This document shows positions 41,853-55,000 of a DNA stretch of 64,000 nucleotides, one piece after another (position 1 is the first letter of the stretch; every line of letters starts with the position of its first letter). The notes below the pieces were generated by a model that did not search any database, was not told the origin of the DNA, and saw only the letters and a list, made by a program, of their open reading frames with translations. The stretch is from assembly GCF_963678635.1 (NCBI RefSeq), contig NC_087062.1:87703845-87767844 (forward strand), given 5' to 3'. Source of the stretch: Symsagittifera roscoffensis (Eukaryota > Xenacoelomorpha > Acoela > Convolutidae). The position numbers and the translations under genes were made by a program.

Positions 41853-43702
41853 CAGCTTTCATAGAAAAACTGCTAGAAAACAAAAAAACGGTAAAAACTA
41901 TTTTAAAAAAAGTTGTTGATTACCAGAATGGCAACAGTAAACTCCCAGAACCAATTTTTAGAGTAAAACTAAATTTTCACGGCTTTAATTAAGCATAAAA
42001 AAGCTATTGTAAGCCTGTATGCTTGCACTTTTTGTCAAAAACGATTACAAACAAAAAAATGTTCAAATTTTTGAAAAAATTCATTTTTTTGTAAATTTTG
42101 TTAACTCAAATGGCGCTAAAACAAAAACCAATGGCCAAAGTTATTGAATTAGAACATATTTTCTTGGTTACAAGAAATGTTTCAAGGCTGATTTTTTTCG
42201 TAATAAGACTGCTCGTTCCCTCCACTCGCAATTGAACCATAACCTAAAACTCAACGAATTTAATTCTGGTACTTTTTGAAAACTCTAAAATCTCATTTGA
42301 AAATCGAAGAAAAACTAAGACTAAACTGAGCTTGCCCAAATCTGTCGAAAAGAGTAAATGTCGAGCATCTGCCATTAAAGAAAAGAAAGAAAGGATCGAG
42401 ACGGGTATAAAACATTAAAATGGCAATTGCGTGGGAACACTTGCGCCAGAAACGTCATGAGAACGCAATAAAGGAGAGAGAGAGAGAGATAACAACGAGA
42501 GAGTACCACAACTGTTGCAGTAACCACGGCCGTTTTGCCAAAAACGGATGATACGGCTGCACTTTTTGCTCGCCAACTGGAAACAAACCCTTTTGAATTG
42601 CAGGGCTCTGGCGCTAGCAGTTAAATATTAAAGTGCCACTCATCACCATTGCGCAAAACTTCAACATTACTGAAAATTCTGAATACTTTATCTGCTATAA
42701 CAGTGGATAAAGTAATGATAAACAAATCTTTCAGTGTGTTGACATTTTGATGTCATCACACTGAAAGATTTGCATGTAATCACTTTATCCACTGTTATAG
42801 CGGTTGAAGGTTTCAAAATTGTCAGGAATCTTAAAGCTTTGTGCAATGGCGATCTGTGGCACTTTACTACTTACCTGCTAGCGCATGAGTTGCAAAATAT
42901 TATGTTTTGTTTTCTACTGGCGAGCAAAAGGAGCAGCCGTATCATCAATTACTGGCAAAACGGCCATGGTTACCGCTACAGTTGTGGTACTCTTTCGTTG
43001 TTTTCTCTCTCCCTCACTCCACTTTGACGTTTTGATGAAGTTTTGGGCGCAAATGTTCCCACGCAATTGTCAGTTTTTTTTCACGTCTCGATCCTTCCTT
43101 TCTTTTCTTTAATGGCAGATGCTCGACATTTATTCTTTTCGATGGATTTGGGCAAGTTCAGTTTTGTATTAGTTTTTTTTTCGAAACTCAAATGAAATTT
43201 TAGACATTTTAAAAAACACGTTTTAAATTCGTTGAGTTATAGGTTATGTTTTTATTGCGAGCGAGTGGAGGGAACGAGCAGGCTTATTACGAAAAAATAA
43301 TCCTTGAAACATTTCTTGTAACCATGAAAGTATGTTCTAATTCAATAACTTTGGCCATTGGTTTTTGTTTTAGCGCCATTTGACTAAACAAAATTTCCAA
43401 AAAAAATGAATTTTTTCAAAAATTTGAACATTTTTTTGTTTGTAATAGATTTTGACAAAAAGTGCAAGCATGCAGGCTTTTAATAGCTTTGTTATGCTTC
43501 ATTAAAGCCGTGAAATTTTAGTTTTACTTGGAAAAAATGGTATTAGGATCTTTTTAGGAGTATTAGGAGTTTTTTTTGCCCTTATGGTAATCAACAGCTT
43601 CAAAAATTCTAAAAAATCAAAAAAATTTTGAATTTTCTTAATAGTTTTGTTAAATATTTATGTTTTTTCTTTTTTCTAGAAACTTTTCTATGAAAAGCTA
43701 AA
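41853..43702. mobile_element. Giant foldback (inverted-repeat) element, copy 1
   Basis: Two arms of roughly 900 bp are imperfect reverse complements about a centre near 42747 (TGACAT-TTTG-ATGTCA inside AAATCTTTCAGTGTG and CACACTGAAAGATTT). Matching landmarks include CATCTGCCATTAAAGAAAAG (left) with CTTTAATGGCAGATG (right) and CGTTCCCTCCACTCGC (left) with GCGAGTGGAGGGAACG (right). No coding frame is conserved. The structure suits a foldback transposon or an inverted duplication of an older repeat. Confidence 0.85.
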
Positions 43703-43715
43703 TCTACAAATAGTT

Positions 43716-45199
43716 AAGACTGCTCGTTCCCTCCACTCGCAATTGAACCATAACCTAAAACTCAACGAATTTAATTCTGGTATTTTTTGAAAACTCTAAA
43801 ATCTCATTTGAAAATCGAAGAAAAACTAAGACTAAACTGAGCTTGCCCAAATCTGTCGAAAAGAGTAAATGTCGAGCATCTGCCATTAAAGAAAAAAAAG
43901 AAAGGATCGAGACGCGTATAAAACATTAAAATGGCAATTGCGTGGGAACACTTGCGCCAGAAACGTCATGAAAACGCAATAAAGGAGAGAGAGAGAGAGA
44001 GAACAACGAGAGAGTACCACAACTGTTGCAGTAAACACGGGCGTTTTGCCAAAAACGGATGATACGGCTGCACTTTTTGCTCGCCAACTGGAAACAAACC
44101 CTTTTGAATTGCAGGGCTCTGGCGCTAGCAGTTAAATATTAAAGTGCCACTCATCACCATTGCGCAAAACTTCAACATTACTGAAAATTCTGAATACTTT
44201 ATCTGCTATAACAGTGGATAAAGTAATGATAAACAAATCTTTCAGTGTGTTGACATTTTGATGTCATCACACTGAAAGATTTGCATGTAATCACTTTATC
44301 CACTGTTATAGCGGTTGAAGGTTTCAAAATTGTCAGGAATCTTAAAGCTTTGTGCAATGGCGATCTGTGGCACTTTACTACTTACCTGCTAGCGCATGAG
44401 TTGCAAAATATTATCAAAAATATTATGTTTTGTTTTCTATTGGCGAGCAAAAGGAGCAGCCGTATCATCAATTACTGGCAAAACGGCCATGGTTACCGCT
44501 ACAGTTGTGGTACTCTTTCGTTGTTTTCTCTCTCCCTTACTCCACTTTGACGTTTTGATGAAGTTTTGGGCGCAAATGTTCCCACGCAATTGTCAGTTTT
44601 TTTTCACGTCTCGATCCTTCCTTTCTTTTCTTTAATGGCAGATGCTCGACATTTATTCTTTTCGATGGATTTGGGCAAGTTCAGTTTTGTATTAGTTTTT
44701 TTTCGAAACTCAAATGAAATTTTAGACATTTTAAAGAACACGTTTTAAATTCGTTGAGTTATAGGTTACGTTTTTATTGCGAGCGAGTGGAGGGAACGAG
44801 CAGGCTTATTACGAAAAAATAATCCTTGAAACATTTCTTGTAACCATGAAAATATGTTCTAATTCAATAACTTTGGCCATTGGTTTTTGTTTTAGCGCCA
44901 TTTGAGTTAACATTTTTTTGTTTGTAATAGATTTTGACAAAAAGTGCAAGCATGCAGGCTTTTAATAGCTTTGTTATGCTTCATTAAAGCCGTGAAATTT
45001 TAGTTTTACTTGGAAAAATTGGTATTAGGAGTTTTTTAGCAGTATTAGGAGTTTTTTTTGCCCTCATGGTAATCAACAGCTTCAAAAATTCAAAAAAATC
45101 AAAAAATTTTGAATTTTCTTAATAGTTTTTTTAAAATATTTATGTTTTTTCTTTTTTCTAGCAACTTTTCTATGAAAAGCTAAACCTACAAATAGTTAA
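43716..45199. repeat. Tandem duplicate of most of the foldback element
   Basis: Sequence from 42205 (AAGACTGCTCGTTCCC) to 43715 recurs from 43716 with an offset of 1511 bp, including the palindrome centre at about 44258. Few differences are seen (for example an added ATTATCAAAAAT near 44410 and a lost segment near 44910), so the duplication is younger than the arms' divergence. The second copy carries a truncated left arm and a full right arm. Confidence 0.85.
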
Positions 45200-46819
45200 T
45201 CAATGGAAGCTATGAACCTACCACAAGAATAATTTATGACTGGTATCTAAATCTGATTAGTATATCTGGTATCCTAACAAGATGCATAAATGCCTTCCTC
45301 CAAATGAAGTAGAAAAATCTACGATTTTGCGCCAAACTATTGGCCTGATGTAGATTTTTTTTATTTTGCATTTATTGGGTTGTTCTTTTCATCCCGCACA
45401 TAGATACACAATATAAAAACAATTCACCTGGGTCTCAAAGTGACCTAAAAAACAATCTAGATTTTTTGTTTGCCTTCCCTTATATTTAAAAAAAGATCCG
45501 CAAAAACTACTATTTAATTGTTGGGGACCATCAGACATTATCAACAAAAGTTGACTAAAAACTAGAAGTTTATGAAAAATTTGATAAGCTAAGTATCCAA
45601 TTTGGCTCATGTTATTTGAAAAGCATGGTGCCGAAGCATGAAATTTCATTCCCAGCCCAGCTTTGGAAGCAGCGAGATGCGACCATGAGTGGGCTTTCTG
45701 ACAGACCGATAGCTGATCAATCATATTTCAACGGAGCTCACCCTAGTACGTGCAAAGTATGACGACGGCATACAAAAATTAAATTTTAAAAAGCATCGAG
45801 TAGCCATAAAATGACAAAGAAAAAAAAAGCTCAAAAATTATCTCTTTTTACAAAAACAAAACTGTGTGGATAATTTTTAGAGTTTTTCTTGTTTATGTTA
45901 ACCAAATATAAAAATTGTATCGTTTTTGTTTGATCAATCATGTCTCACAGACGTTTTCCAAATTTCAACCCAACACAAATTTTTGTTAGCTTTTTTTGAA
46001 AACTAATTTCACCACAAATTCCCAAAAAATCGCTCAGCATATTGCCCTACTCGTGTACTAGAAATTTTTTTTCCAAGACAATCGCCCTTTTGTCGGGATG
46101 CTAGGTTGGAACTAAGGGCTGGTAAATTTTTTTAATTTATGTTTTGATGTTGGCTTAATTATGATTATGATTTCAATTTTGAAAAATGAGATAGTTAGTT
46201 TTTTGGCGTTGGATAATTTTTTTAAAATGTTTTTGTACCAGTACAAATGTTCTGGAAAATGACGCCAATTTTAACCAAGCATTAAATTAATTATTGAGAA
46301 GGCTTTGAAGTTTTTTAGAAAATACTTGCTGTTGATTCGAAAATGTTCGACAATCCGAAACTTTTGTAAGGTGATTTCTATTCATAACTTACGCGGATTA
46401 AGAAGCTCAAAGTTGTCTGGGCTTAAATGGCAAAAAACCTTCTTGCTTTTTGCTTTGATTTTTACCGTAGTTTGCCTTGAAGTTATTTTTCTTTTTTAAC
46501 GGTTTAAATGGACATTTTTTTTTAACTGGCTCTAAAATGTTTTGGTTTTAATTTGCTTAGGTAACGAACTGAAGGCAGTTATGGTGTTAACTTGATAGTA
46601 TTCTAGAAGTTGGGTTCAACAGATCGTATATTTTTTATTAACGAGAGCTTTGATCCGGTATTTTGCTGATCCATATGAATTGTAATTTCCCAAAGACTTT
46701 TACAGAGGGTGTTTGAGAACACAATGAAGACCTTGTATCCTATTTTTGCACAATTTTTTGCGCAACAGTAAAATTTTGTGAAAAAACAGGCTAATAATTT
46801 TGTAGAATTGGTAATGTTA
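45200..46819. other. Non-coding stretch
   Basis: A/T-rich. Open frames on both strands (for example minus 45724-45389) lack motifs and look incidental. Nothing recognised. Confidence 0.4.
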
Positions 46820-48800
46820 TGAAACTCAGAGAGGCGGTACTAGAGATGATTTTACCGGGTCATACGAGCAATAGGGAACCGCTCAGACCCATGACGCCAA
46901 GTAATAAAAATCCCCGAAAGTGTAACTGTCGCTGTCAGAACTTGGCAACTAGCGGTAGTATTGGGCTCAAATTTTAATTTTAGTCTGTTGTAGGCTTAAT
47001 TGAGGAAAGCTAATTTTCGGAATTCCAGACCATAACGACTTCCACTTCCAGTTTTATGCCCTGAATGAGAAACCCACCCCTAAATTGATGAAGTTGTTCT
47101 TTGGCTTCAAATAAGCGCAAGGGGCTAAAACTTGGAGGGATGATGACTAATGGCAAGATACATCTTGTGTTATAGTTTGAACCAATTTCAACGGTTAGAT
47201 AGGAACTATTATCACCTGAAAAAAACCCACCCTTTGACCAAAATAGACATTTTAAGCAGAATAGTGAGAGAGGGCACACTGATTTTATAGCAGCAATGGA
47301 TACTAGTCCCCGCTGCCGGAAAAAGAAACCTTGTGAGCAAAACCCTTTCGGTGACTCCTCCCGGCCTAAAAGTCAAGTCCCGCTAAAAGTGATGATGGAC
47401 CTTTGGAAATGGGATAACTTGAAAAGAAATAGTGAGATAATTATGAAATTTTGTTAAAAGGACCCCCATGGGGTTTTGAACCGACGTAAGGAAGTCTGAC
47501 ACCGAATGACGCCTAGAAGACTTTAAGTTAACCTCTGGGCTTTTGGGACCAAAAATTCATAGAGAACCCCGGAATTAAGCTTGGAAGGTGGCGTATTTCC
47601 CCAGCCCAAATCGCGGAAATAGGAATCGGTCACCTTAGTAAGAATTGGGAGAAAATTGAAAACTGGAATCTGAAGCAGAAGCTGATAGAAATTTAGTTTT
47701 TACACTGCAACTTTGAAGTAGTAGAATTAATTTAAATTGAACTTGGTAAACATTGGGCTCAGCTAAGCTTGGCAAATGATCTGTTAATAGCAATTCAGCA
47801 ATTTAACTAGATTAAAGTAAAGTAGTCCTAGAGATAATTGGCAGTATTAGGAGCGCGGCATAAAAATAAGTGCCTCAAATAATATGAACGAACGGGGAAC
47901 TAATTTGGTTTCCTGTAGGTGACTTTTTGGCCTATTTGACCCCTAAAAGGCGGACTACGTTCTCGTGATAGCTAGAAGGTCAGGATGGGAATAAATTACA
48001 GATGCAAATTTTAGCTTCTTGAAATGAATCAGCTACCCTAGTGAGGTCGGAACGTGAATGGGTTAAGAAAAAAGACATTGGAAGTTCACTGAGTAAACAG
48101 CATGGTTTGGAGGTTGAGTTGAACTCGAGGGATGAAGTCACGGAGGTCAGTAAATAGTTGACTAGTATCACATGACATTTGTTTGCTTGGTCGAACTGTC
48201 ACACATACCGCATACCGGATATCTAATAAGCGATCTAATATCTAATACCGGATATCTAATACCGGAAATCTCTGAAGAGATCGACAAAATACAATTTTAG
48301 CCCGTAGCAGTGTTGACATGAGGAGGGACATAGTCAAAAAACATGTGCGAAGAAGTGATTTAAGCGGATGTCAGGACGGATAGGGAATGGCTTGACCTAA
48401 CTAAACCTGAATATAAACATAGATAGGAACTGGAGGGTACCGGAGAGCCTTCGAAAGTTAGAACACTTACGCTAAGAGAGCGAACGGTTGGTTCTCAAAG
48501 TTATCAAGAGAACGATTGAACAAGCCGAGAATAGTAGTTGGCCGAGGAGGCTAGTTGTGCCGCACAGTTGTTAGTTAATTATTTAGCTGATTTGAGTTTA
48601 GTACTAGATGGAATTACTTATGTGAGCGAGTTGCGCTGTTGGAGTTGGCGAGTTTGGAATCGAGTCAAGCAAAAATTGACGAGCGGTTTAACGAAGCAAG
48701 TGAACGGAACGAAACGCGGGCTTCGTTTTAGAAAGTCGTTAGATAATAGTTAGCTCAATAAGGGCTTTGTAAATTGTTTTCACCTCCTTGTCGATTGACA
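46820..48800 (+). repeat. Large (~2-kb) dispersed repeat, copy II
   Basis: It aligns with the reverse complement of 15310-17650 across most of its length. Shared blocks are ACTAGAGATGATTT, TTCATAGAGAACCCC-like, GTGGCGTATTTCCCCAGCCC, ATCTGAAGCAGAAG, GAACTTGGTAAA and GGTCGGAACGTGAATGGG. It contains a small local repeat at 48206-48272 (TACCGGATATCTAA words). No conserved protein was found. Confidence 0.75.
48206..48272 (+). repeat. Short TACCGGATATCTAA tandem words
   Basis: CATACCGGATATCTAATA occurs with near copies (ATACCGGATATCTAATACCGG) and intervening GCGATCTAATATC. This points to slippage-type local duplication within the large repeat. Confidence 0.6.
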
Positions 48801-50500
48801 ATTTACTTTTGTGCCCAAGTTTTACTGAACTGGCTAGAAAAGCAAGAGATGAGCCGAAAAGGGCATAAGCCAAGGGGGAAGTAGCGTAATCCTTTGATCG
48901 GCCGATTTAGTCTGACCACCAACATAACCCTTACGGGATTGTGAATAATATCGTGTCTTAGTGTCCCCGCTATTACACTGTTTAAAAAGGAGATTATCTG
49001 CGGCCGTTAAAAAAGTGAAAGCGTATTAGAAGAGACGAATCTCCGAGAAATTCTACAGAGTTTAGACAGGCCACTTTTAGGCACTTTTTGAAGAGTTTTG
49101 ACAAAAAAAATCATCCCTGACTAAAAAAAAATCCTGGCCATCACAATAAAAAAATTATATCTAAGAAAATGGCTCCTTAAAAGCAGATCTCAGCTTCAGC
49201 AGGCACAACAATACAATTTACTCACAGAGGATTTATCTCCGGTCGGCCGATAGTTTACAATTTCGATAAAAAGTGTTAAAAGTTTCAAATGATGCCAAAG
49301 TGGTTGTGTGTCCAATTATTACTGGGACAATGCGGCTGGTGAACCGTGTTGATTAGTTTTAAAGGACACAACCCCAATTCACATGTGGCGTACTGACAAA
49401 ATAATATTCACATAGGTTTTCACAGGATTTTTCACGCCTTTTTAGACGGTGATTTTATCAGTTTTTCAATCACAATGCTGAGTTAAATAATTGAAAATTT
49501 GGTTTTAAAAGTTTTCAACTTTCATCGTAAAATATTCATTTGTCAAAATTTTTCTTTGGTGGTCCTCATACTGGCGTTCAGCTAAGGGAATAGATATGGA
49601 CCTCATCCCAATTAAAACAACTAAAAAACTTGGTTTATAATCTGATCTTGGTTTTTCCAGACAATTGGTGCCAGATATTGAAACTTCCAAATTTCCGCGA
49701 CCAAAAATACAGGAGTGATCTTTGTGAGCGAAATTGAAATCGCGCCACCGGTGTAGGTCGCAAGATGCAACGATTGTTTCCAGTCTTAGGCCGTAGTTAC
49801 CTAACTTGGTCAACTTTACACTTTCGCAACCGGCTTGACCTAAAACAGCACAACCGAACGGATTCTTTCTATAGCTAAACCTTTCTTTATATTTATCCAT
49901 TAAATATGGCGCAGAAAACTTAAAGTTCAAACGCGAAATCTCAATTTTTCAGTCTGGCAAAAAAAAATCTGTTTCGAATTGTGTGCACTACTGACAATTT
50001 TTCCAATGCTGCGACCAACTTCCCTAGGTGTTAGGTGTTGTTTTTTTACGATTTCAGTGCACAAAGTTTCAAAAAAAAACTAATAATAGAATTAGAAAGT
50101 TCTATGTGATAAAAAAGGCAGATAGTGTTTTGTGATTTATAGAGGGTTATAGTGTTACCTGATCCAAAAAACTACAGAGCTTCTTTTTTCAAAACGAGGC
50201 AGAACAGCAGTGCCGAAGTACAACAGTGTCAAAAACAAAGCAGTTCAGCAGTTTCTAAAATCATTTTGAAAGTTGTTTTGCTGTTATCTTAAACGAATGA
50301 ATAGTATGTTGAAATGTTGAATCAAGTTCGTGGCAGTAAAAAGATAAGAGTTGCCCATTTTCCTTGACGCAAATTCTTTAACGAACAAAATGTCGCCGAG
50401 AGCGGCGTCATAATTTTTGATTGAAAAACAATTGTCTCAGCAGTTTTCAATACATCTCTTGGTTTTGATCCAAAAACATTTTTGCAAACAGGCCATCATT
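48801..50500. other. Mostly non-coding stretch
   Basis: No supported gene apart from a weak candidate frame at 49505-49930 (minus). The remaining sequence is A/T-rich without recognisable repeats. Confidence 0.4.
49505..49930 (-). CDS. Unrecognised ORF, 141 codons
   Basis: Open minus-strand frame with balanced composition and slightly higher GC than its flanks: residues such as YKERFSYRKNPFGCAVLGQA, HRWRDFNFAHKDHSCIFGRG and an FTMKVENF end. I recognise no family and see no signal peptide or membrane segment. It could be a real small gene, an exon, a remnant or chance. Confidence 0.2.
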   Translation of the reverse strand: MNFKFSAPYLMDKYKERFSYRKNPFGCAVLGQAGCESVKLTKLGNYGLRLETIVASCDLHRWRDFNFAHKDHSCIFGRGNLEVSISGTNCLEKPRSDYKPSFLVVLIGMRSISIPLAERQYEDHQRKILTNEYFTMKVENF

Positions 50501-50807
50501 AAACAATCAGATTAATGACATTTCGGCCATATTTGTGTATGCTGCGCCCTTCTCGTCCGAGTTCAGGTAAGTTTTGAGTTTCTCGATAAAATAATGTGCT
50601 CGAATTTGCTCGACTGATGTGATTTCATTTATGTAATTAGCTTACTTAGCCTAATCCTAATTGACTTAACAGGTCAACTACGATATGACCTTGATACTTT
50701 CTTTCTCTCCGGGGGAGAGAATGCTCTTCCACTTTTTATTGTTTTAACTTTAAGATCCTTTTAATTGTATATCAATAAAATTGGCTGTAACAAGGCAACA
50801 TTGCATC

Positions 50808-51320
50808 ATGGCGCAGTCAAACAACGAATATGTGAGAGGAATACTTTCATTTTGGCAAAACCATACGGTGTATCCAGCAATCCCTTGGGAATACTGGAAC
50901 GATCTTTTTCTTTTAATTGTAATTGCAAATGAAAACGTAGATATCAAAAATCTACTCAATCCGATCAAAAGACACCCTTCACAGCCACCAGTACTCGAGG
51001 ATCCGACGGAAAACAAATCGGAAAATCAGAGAATATTACGACTCGAGAGGAATATCGGAGAACAGAAACGATATGACGACCAAGCAGCGACATCAATCAA
51101 ATCAGAAACGAAACAATTTGACGGAATGAGAATCGAAGAAACCGACAAAAAACTTTGCTCAATTCTCTATTTAGCCCTCGGAAACAAAAGGAAAAGAATA
51201 TTCGAACAAAAACTTACAAGAGTAAAAAATCTTAAAATCTCCTTCAAAAAATTTTGGGAAAATCTAGCAACGGCGTTCGTGAGAATAACAAAAGTTACAT
51301 TTATAGACGCAAATTGTTAA
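50808..51320 (+). pseudogene. E4 gag, N-terminal part
   Basis: ATG-GCG-CAG-TCA at 50808 begins a frame with SFWQNHTVYPAIPWEYWNDL, comparable to PFWAKPSINPPFLWESWIGQ of E3 gag. It stops at 51320. Gag-like sequence resumes in other frames to a decayed zinc knuckle near 51655 (MKCGGRFKKRHLAVC, first Cys lost). TGGCGCAGTC, overlapping the ATG, is the presumed tRNA-Ser primer site. Confidence 0.8.
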
Positions 51321-54197
51321 ATGGAAAACAACGCAAAAAAAGTCATGGGAGCAGTTATTGGGTGCCTTAGCCGAGAATGCAAAAAAGTGTGACATATCCC
51401 CCGGAGAGATCAAATGGATAAGGGATATTTTCATAAACAAAGTAAAAAAACTCAGATATACAGAGAAAACTATTGACAAAAACCCTACCACCTTTTGAGG
51501 CACTAAACGTTGCCTTGAGAGACGAAAAGGAGATAACCAACCATTTGAAGAAGACAAATAGTTTTAAATCCAACGGATCATCTGTACAGAAGTCTTATAC
51601 TCTCTTTAACGTCAAAAGAGAACCAAATTTGAATATTGAGGGAAATAATACCAGTATGAAATGCGGCGGTAGGTTCAAAAAAAGACATCTCGCAGTTTGC
51701 AGTGCGGAAGTCACAACTTTTATATCATGAGAATACAAGGGCCATTTCACCAGACTACGTAAATCATGTCATAAAAATGTAAGCATTGTAAAATCTAAAT
51801 TGTAGATAATACCGATTTAAATTATCTCTCGGATCAACCGGGTTGAAATATTGAACGTGTGAATAGAGATTTCTATGGAGTAATCAATGCATGATCAGAA
51901 TCCGGATAGAGCGACAACCATGATTATTCTACAGTGAATGTAACTACGATTTTTCAGGACAAAGGAAAAGATCCTAATAAACTGCTAAATATTGGCATCG
52001 GGAAAGAAAACCAATTAGTTGTAAATATACGAAAGACTTTGCCAGCCCGTTTAGTTTTGTCAAGAGCAAGTTTTACCATGAACTGAAGTTACGAGAACCA
52101 TATCTAAAGATTTCTCCGGTGGATCAACCAACAAAGGAGTTATATTGCGGTTTCACGGACAACGCCATTGTTATCACTGGCAAACTGATAATCCCAATTT
52201 TCTCGAATGGATTGGCACACAAAGAAAGTCAATCTTTCTTGACCAAAGATCCCAGGAGGACCAACCATTGAATTGACATTTTGCCTTAAGTGGAGATTGA
52301 AGTGTCGCAGAAGCACTTCCCTCATTTCCAGACAATAAGATATGTAAATCTATAAATTTCATTTCTACCGCTGACAAAAACAGAGAGATCGAACATGTTT
52401 CAAAGACTTATAAGCAACTCTTTCATCGGATTGGAAAAATAAACAAGAATTCAGTTAAAAGGTTGACGCGTTATCCTTCATTTACTCGATTCATTGAAAA
52501 CGAATCAAATCGGCTCAAATTCGAAACATTGAAAAGTTGCGATAGAAATCGATTCATTAGCACAAGTCTCATTTGTTGTAATAAAGACAAATCAATCAAA
52601 TGAGCACTAGACTCTAAATTCATCAACAAGCAAATCTACAAAAACAAATTTTAAATGCTGCTTATTCACAGACTTGTAGATAACTTATTGGCACAAACTT
52701 CAAATGATTCCGCTGGAGAAGTGGGTTCATTAACCTAGATTTAAAAAACGCCTAACTGTCTCTGAAAAATTTTACAAGTAACCAGTGTAATTTTTTTGTA
52801 GTAGGCCGCGATATTGCCGGCACTTATCAGTTTTTAATTGGATTTTACAATCTTGGCGTTATGCTTAACAAATTTCAAAGAGTCATGGACTCATTGTAAA
52901 GAACAATTCTTGTTACAAACTGTCATTTAGACGACTTCTGAATCGCATCCAAAGGAGGTTTCTTAAAAAACAAAAAAACACTTTACAAAAACCTATCGAT
53001 TTGAGACGACTATAAATTCGCGGTAAATTTGTTGAAAGGTGAATTCTTTCAAAAAGAAATAGAATGGCCTTGGTTTAAAATTTCAAAATCAGGAATCTCT
53101 CCGTTGATTGATGAAAAAAAGCAATGAAATATTTTCCCATTTCTAACAATCTGAAAAAATTCAGATCGTTTTGCGTCTCCACGCATCAATAGATTAAACT
53201 CGTTCCAAACCTAGGCTCCTTGGGAAGCACTTTACGTCCTTATCTAAACAAGATATCTCTTTTTCATTGGTATGAAGACCATAAAAAAGCAAGCGAGAGA
53301 ATTGAACAAGGCATTGTAAGCCTGACAGAAAACACGCACTTCGATTAAAAGGGTAACACAGAATAAAGACCGACGCATCACATAACAGATTAACGTCATC
53401 TTTAGAACAACTACACGGGATTGACATGAAGCCGGTTTCTTTTCCTTTAAGGTTTTTAAATCGACATGAATCTAAATTTTCCACAATTGGGATTATTAGG
53501 AACAACTTAGGCGGTGGAACATTGAAAGAATTACTTTTATGGAGCAATATTCAAAGTTATTTCAGATTAAAAAAAAAGCCCTTCTTTCGGCCTTTTCAAC
53601 AAACCACGGAAATAAAACCGACCACAGTAGATTAACTAGATGGATCAATCGTTTTTTTCCATTTCATTTTACAATTAAACGTACGGCAGTAATCTCACAA
53701 GTTCCATCAGGAAAAACTTAACTCTCATCGCATTTTGATGAAGAATTCGTAGTGGCAACCAAAAATAAAATTAATAGAGCAATTTATTCTTCGGATAATC
53801 AAACATTTTTTTAAACTCGATTGGTTCAAATTTGGAAAATTCCAACTACGCAAGATCAGCTAATTACTTATTAGCTTGAGTTCTGAAATTTAATAACCTG
53901 ACTGTTCCAATTTGCAACTTGAATTTTTCCAACCGATTTTTCTACCTCGAAAAGTTTTCCTTCTGATTATTCTAGTATGAATCCTTTAAAATTTCTATTT
54001 TCAAATTCTGCTTGGTATATTTTTTATTTCTCAATATTAGCTTAATTGGTTCCCTTTTAGTTAGAAAAGCTGTAGAAACTGTTAATATGGAAAATAAAAA
54101 AATTTAATTGATCCTTCTACTGCCGGTACTAAAGTTTTGTTAGAGTTTCCGCTGTTATCAGAGCACAAAAAACTTGTAAAAAAAATACAGTAGAAAC
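51321..54197 (+). pseudogene. E4 protease, reverse transcriptase and RNase H remnants
   Basis: Landmarks are the knuckle at about 51655, a reverse transcriptase block near 52805-52945 (FYNLGVMLNKFQRVMDSL, then CHLDDF in place of YxDD) and an RNase H tether near 53625-53720 (RLTRWINRFFPFHF). Stops are frequent in every frame. It cannot encode an enzyme. Confidence 0.7.
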
Positions 54198-54515
54198 TTG
54201 AAGTTGCCTGAACGTTCTTTGGTTATAAATACTTTATTTAATGCGAAACTGGTAGCTCTCCTATCCGAAGATGACCCAATATTGAGGCCTAACGTTAAAA
54301 CATTTCGAAACAAAGTTGAGATGGTTAATTCTAATTCTCCATATTTTCATCTTTTCGTACGCGACCTCCATGAATCCGACCGATTGTTATATATGGATGA
54401 CAAACTCGTTGTTCCCTTTGCTCTCAAAAATGCCATTGTTAAGAACATACATGAAGACCACCCTGAACAATTTGGAATGACTTACGTCGTCAAAATATCT
54501 GGTGGCCTCATATAA
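54198..54515 (+). pseudogene. E4 integrase N-terminal fragment
   Basis: A 105-codon frame contains VINTLFNAKLVALLSEDDPI, homologous to LPGLFDANLVAELTEEDRF in E3, then YMDDKLVVPFALKNAI and NIHEDHPEQFGMTYV, the start of the HHCC zinc domain. The cysteines and catalytic core lie in broken frames downstream to about 54950. Confidence 0.75.
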
Positions 54516-55000
54516 ATGGACCAACTTTTTTTATGGCATAAACTGTTCAGAATACACTAAAACGGGTAAGAACTTGAGGAGTGGAATTCTGAACTCACAA
54601 GTTATAAAAGTATCCTCTCTGTCCTAACCTAACGAAGAACTTAGTTTAGTTTTCGCTGGTCCTTTTTATTCTCATTGAGGCACAAACAAGTATATCTGGT
54701 TATGTATCGATAAATTTTCAAAATTTCCATCAGCTAAAATCAATATATCTACATCAACCAACACATTTGTAGACTTTTTCCAAGATTAAATTTTTTCATG
54801 GTATTACATACTCTGTTTGCGTAAATCGTGCATCTTGTTTAACCAGTCAAAATTTTAAATTAGTTTGCGACTCTAAGAAAATAAAATTAGTATTCTGTAC
54901 AGTAGGCGGTCAGCGCTCCAACAGATTAGTTGAAAAACTTGTAATTTGATTATCGACCCAAACTAGATTATTTTTAAAACGCCTCAACCAAACTCAGGCC

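Larger units (their letters stand above)
50808..55000 (+). mobile_element. Ty3/gypsy-type retrotransposon E4, heavily decayed
   Basis: From a gag start at 50808 the order gag, knuckle, protease, reverse transcriptase, RNase H, integrase can be followed to about 54950 (VGGQRSNRLVEK), but with dozens of stops and frame changes. Its last recognisable integrase segment overlaps in content with the first segment of E5, so E4 and E5 are separate copies, not one split element. The 5' LTR should end at 50808 (..TTGCATCA), but its start and a matching 3' LTR were not found. Confidence 0.85.

Noticed and set aside
45389-45724. 111-codon minus-strand frame
   Set aside because: No motif, no supporting splice sites or conservation in the window; probably chance.
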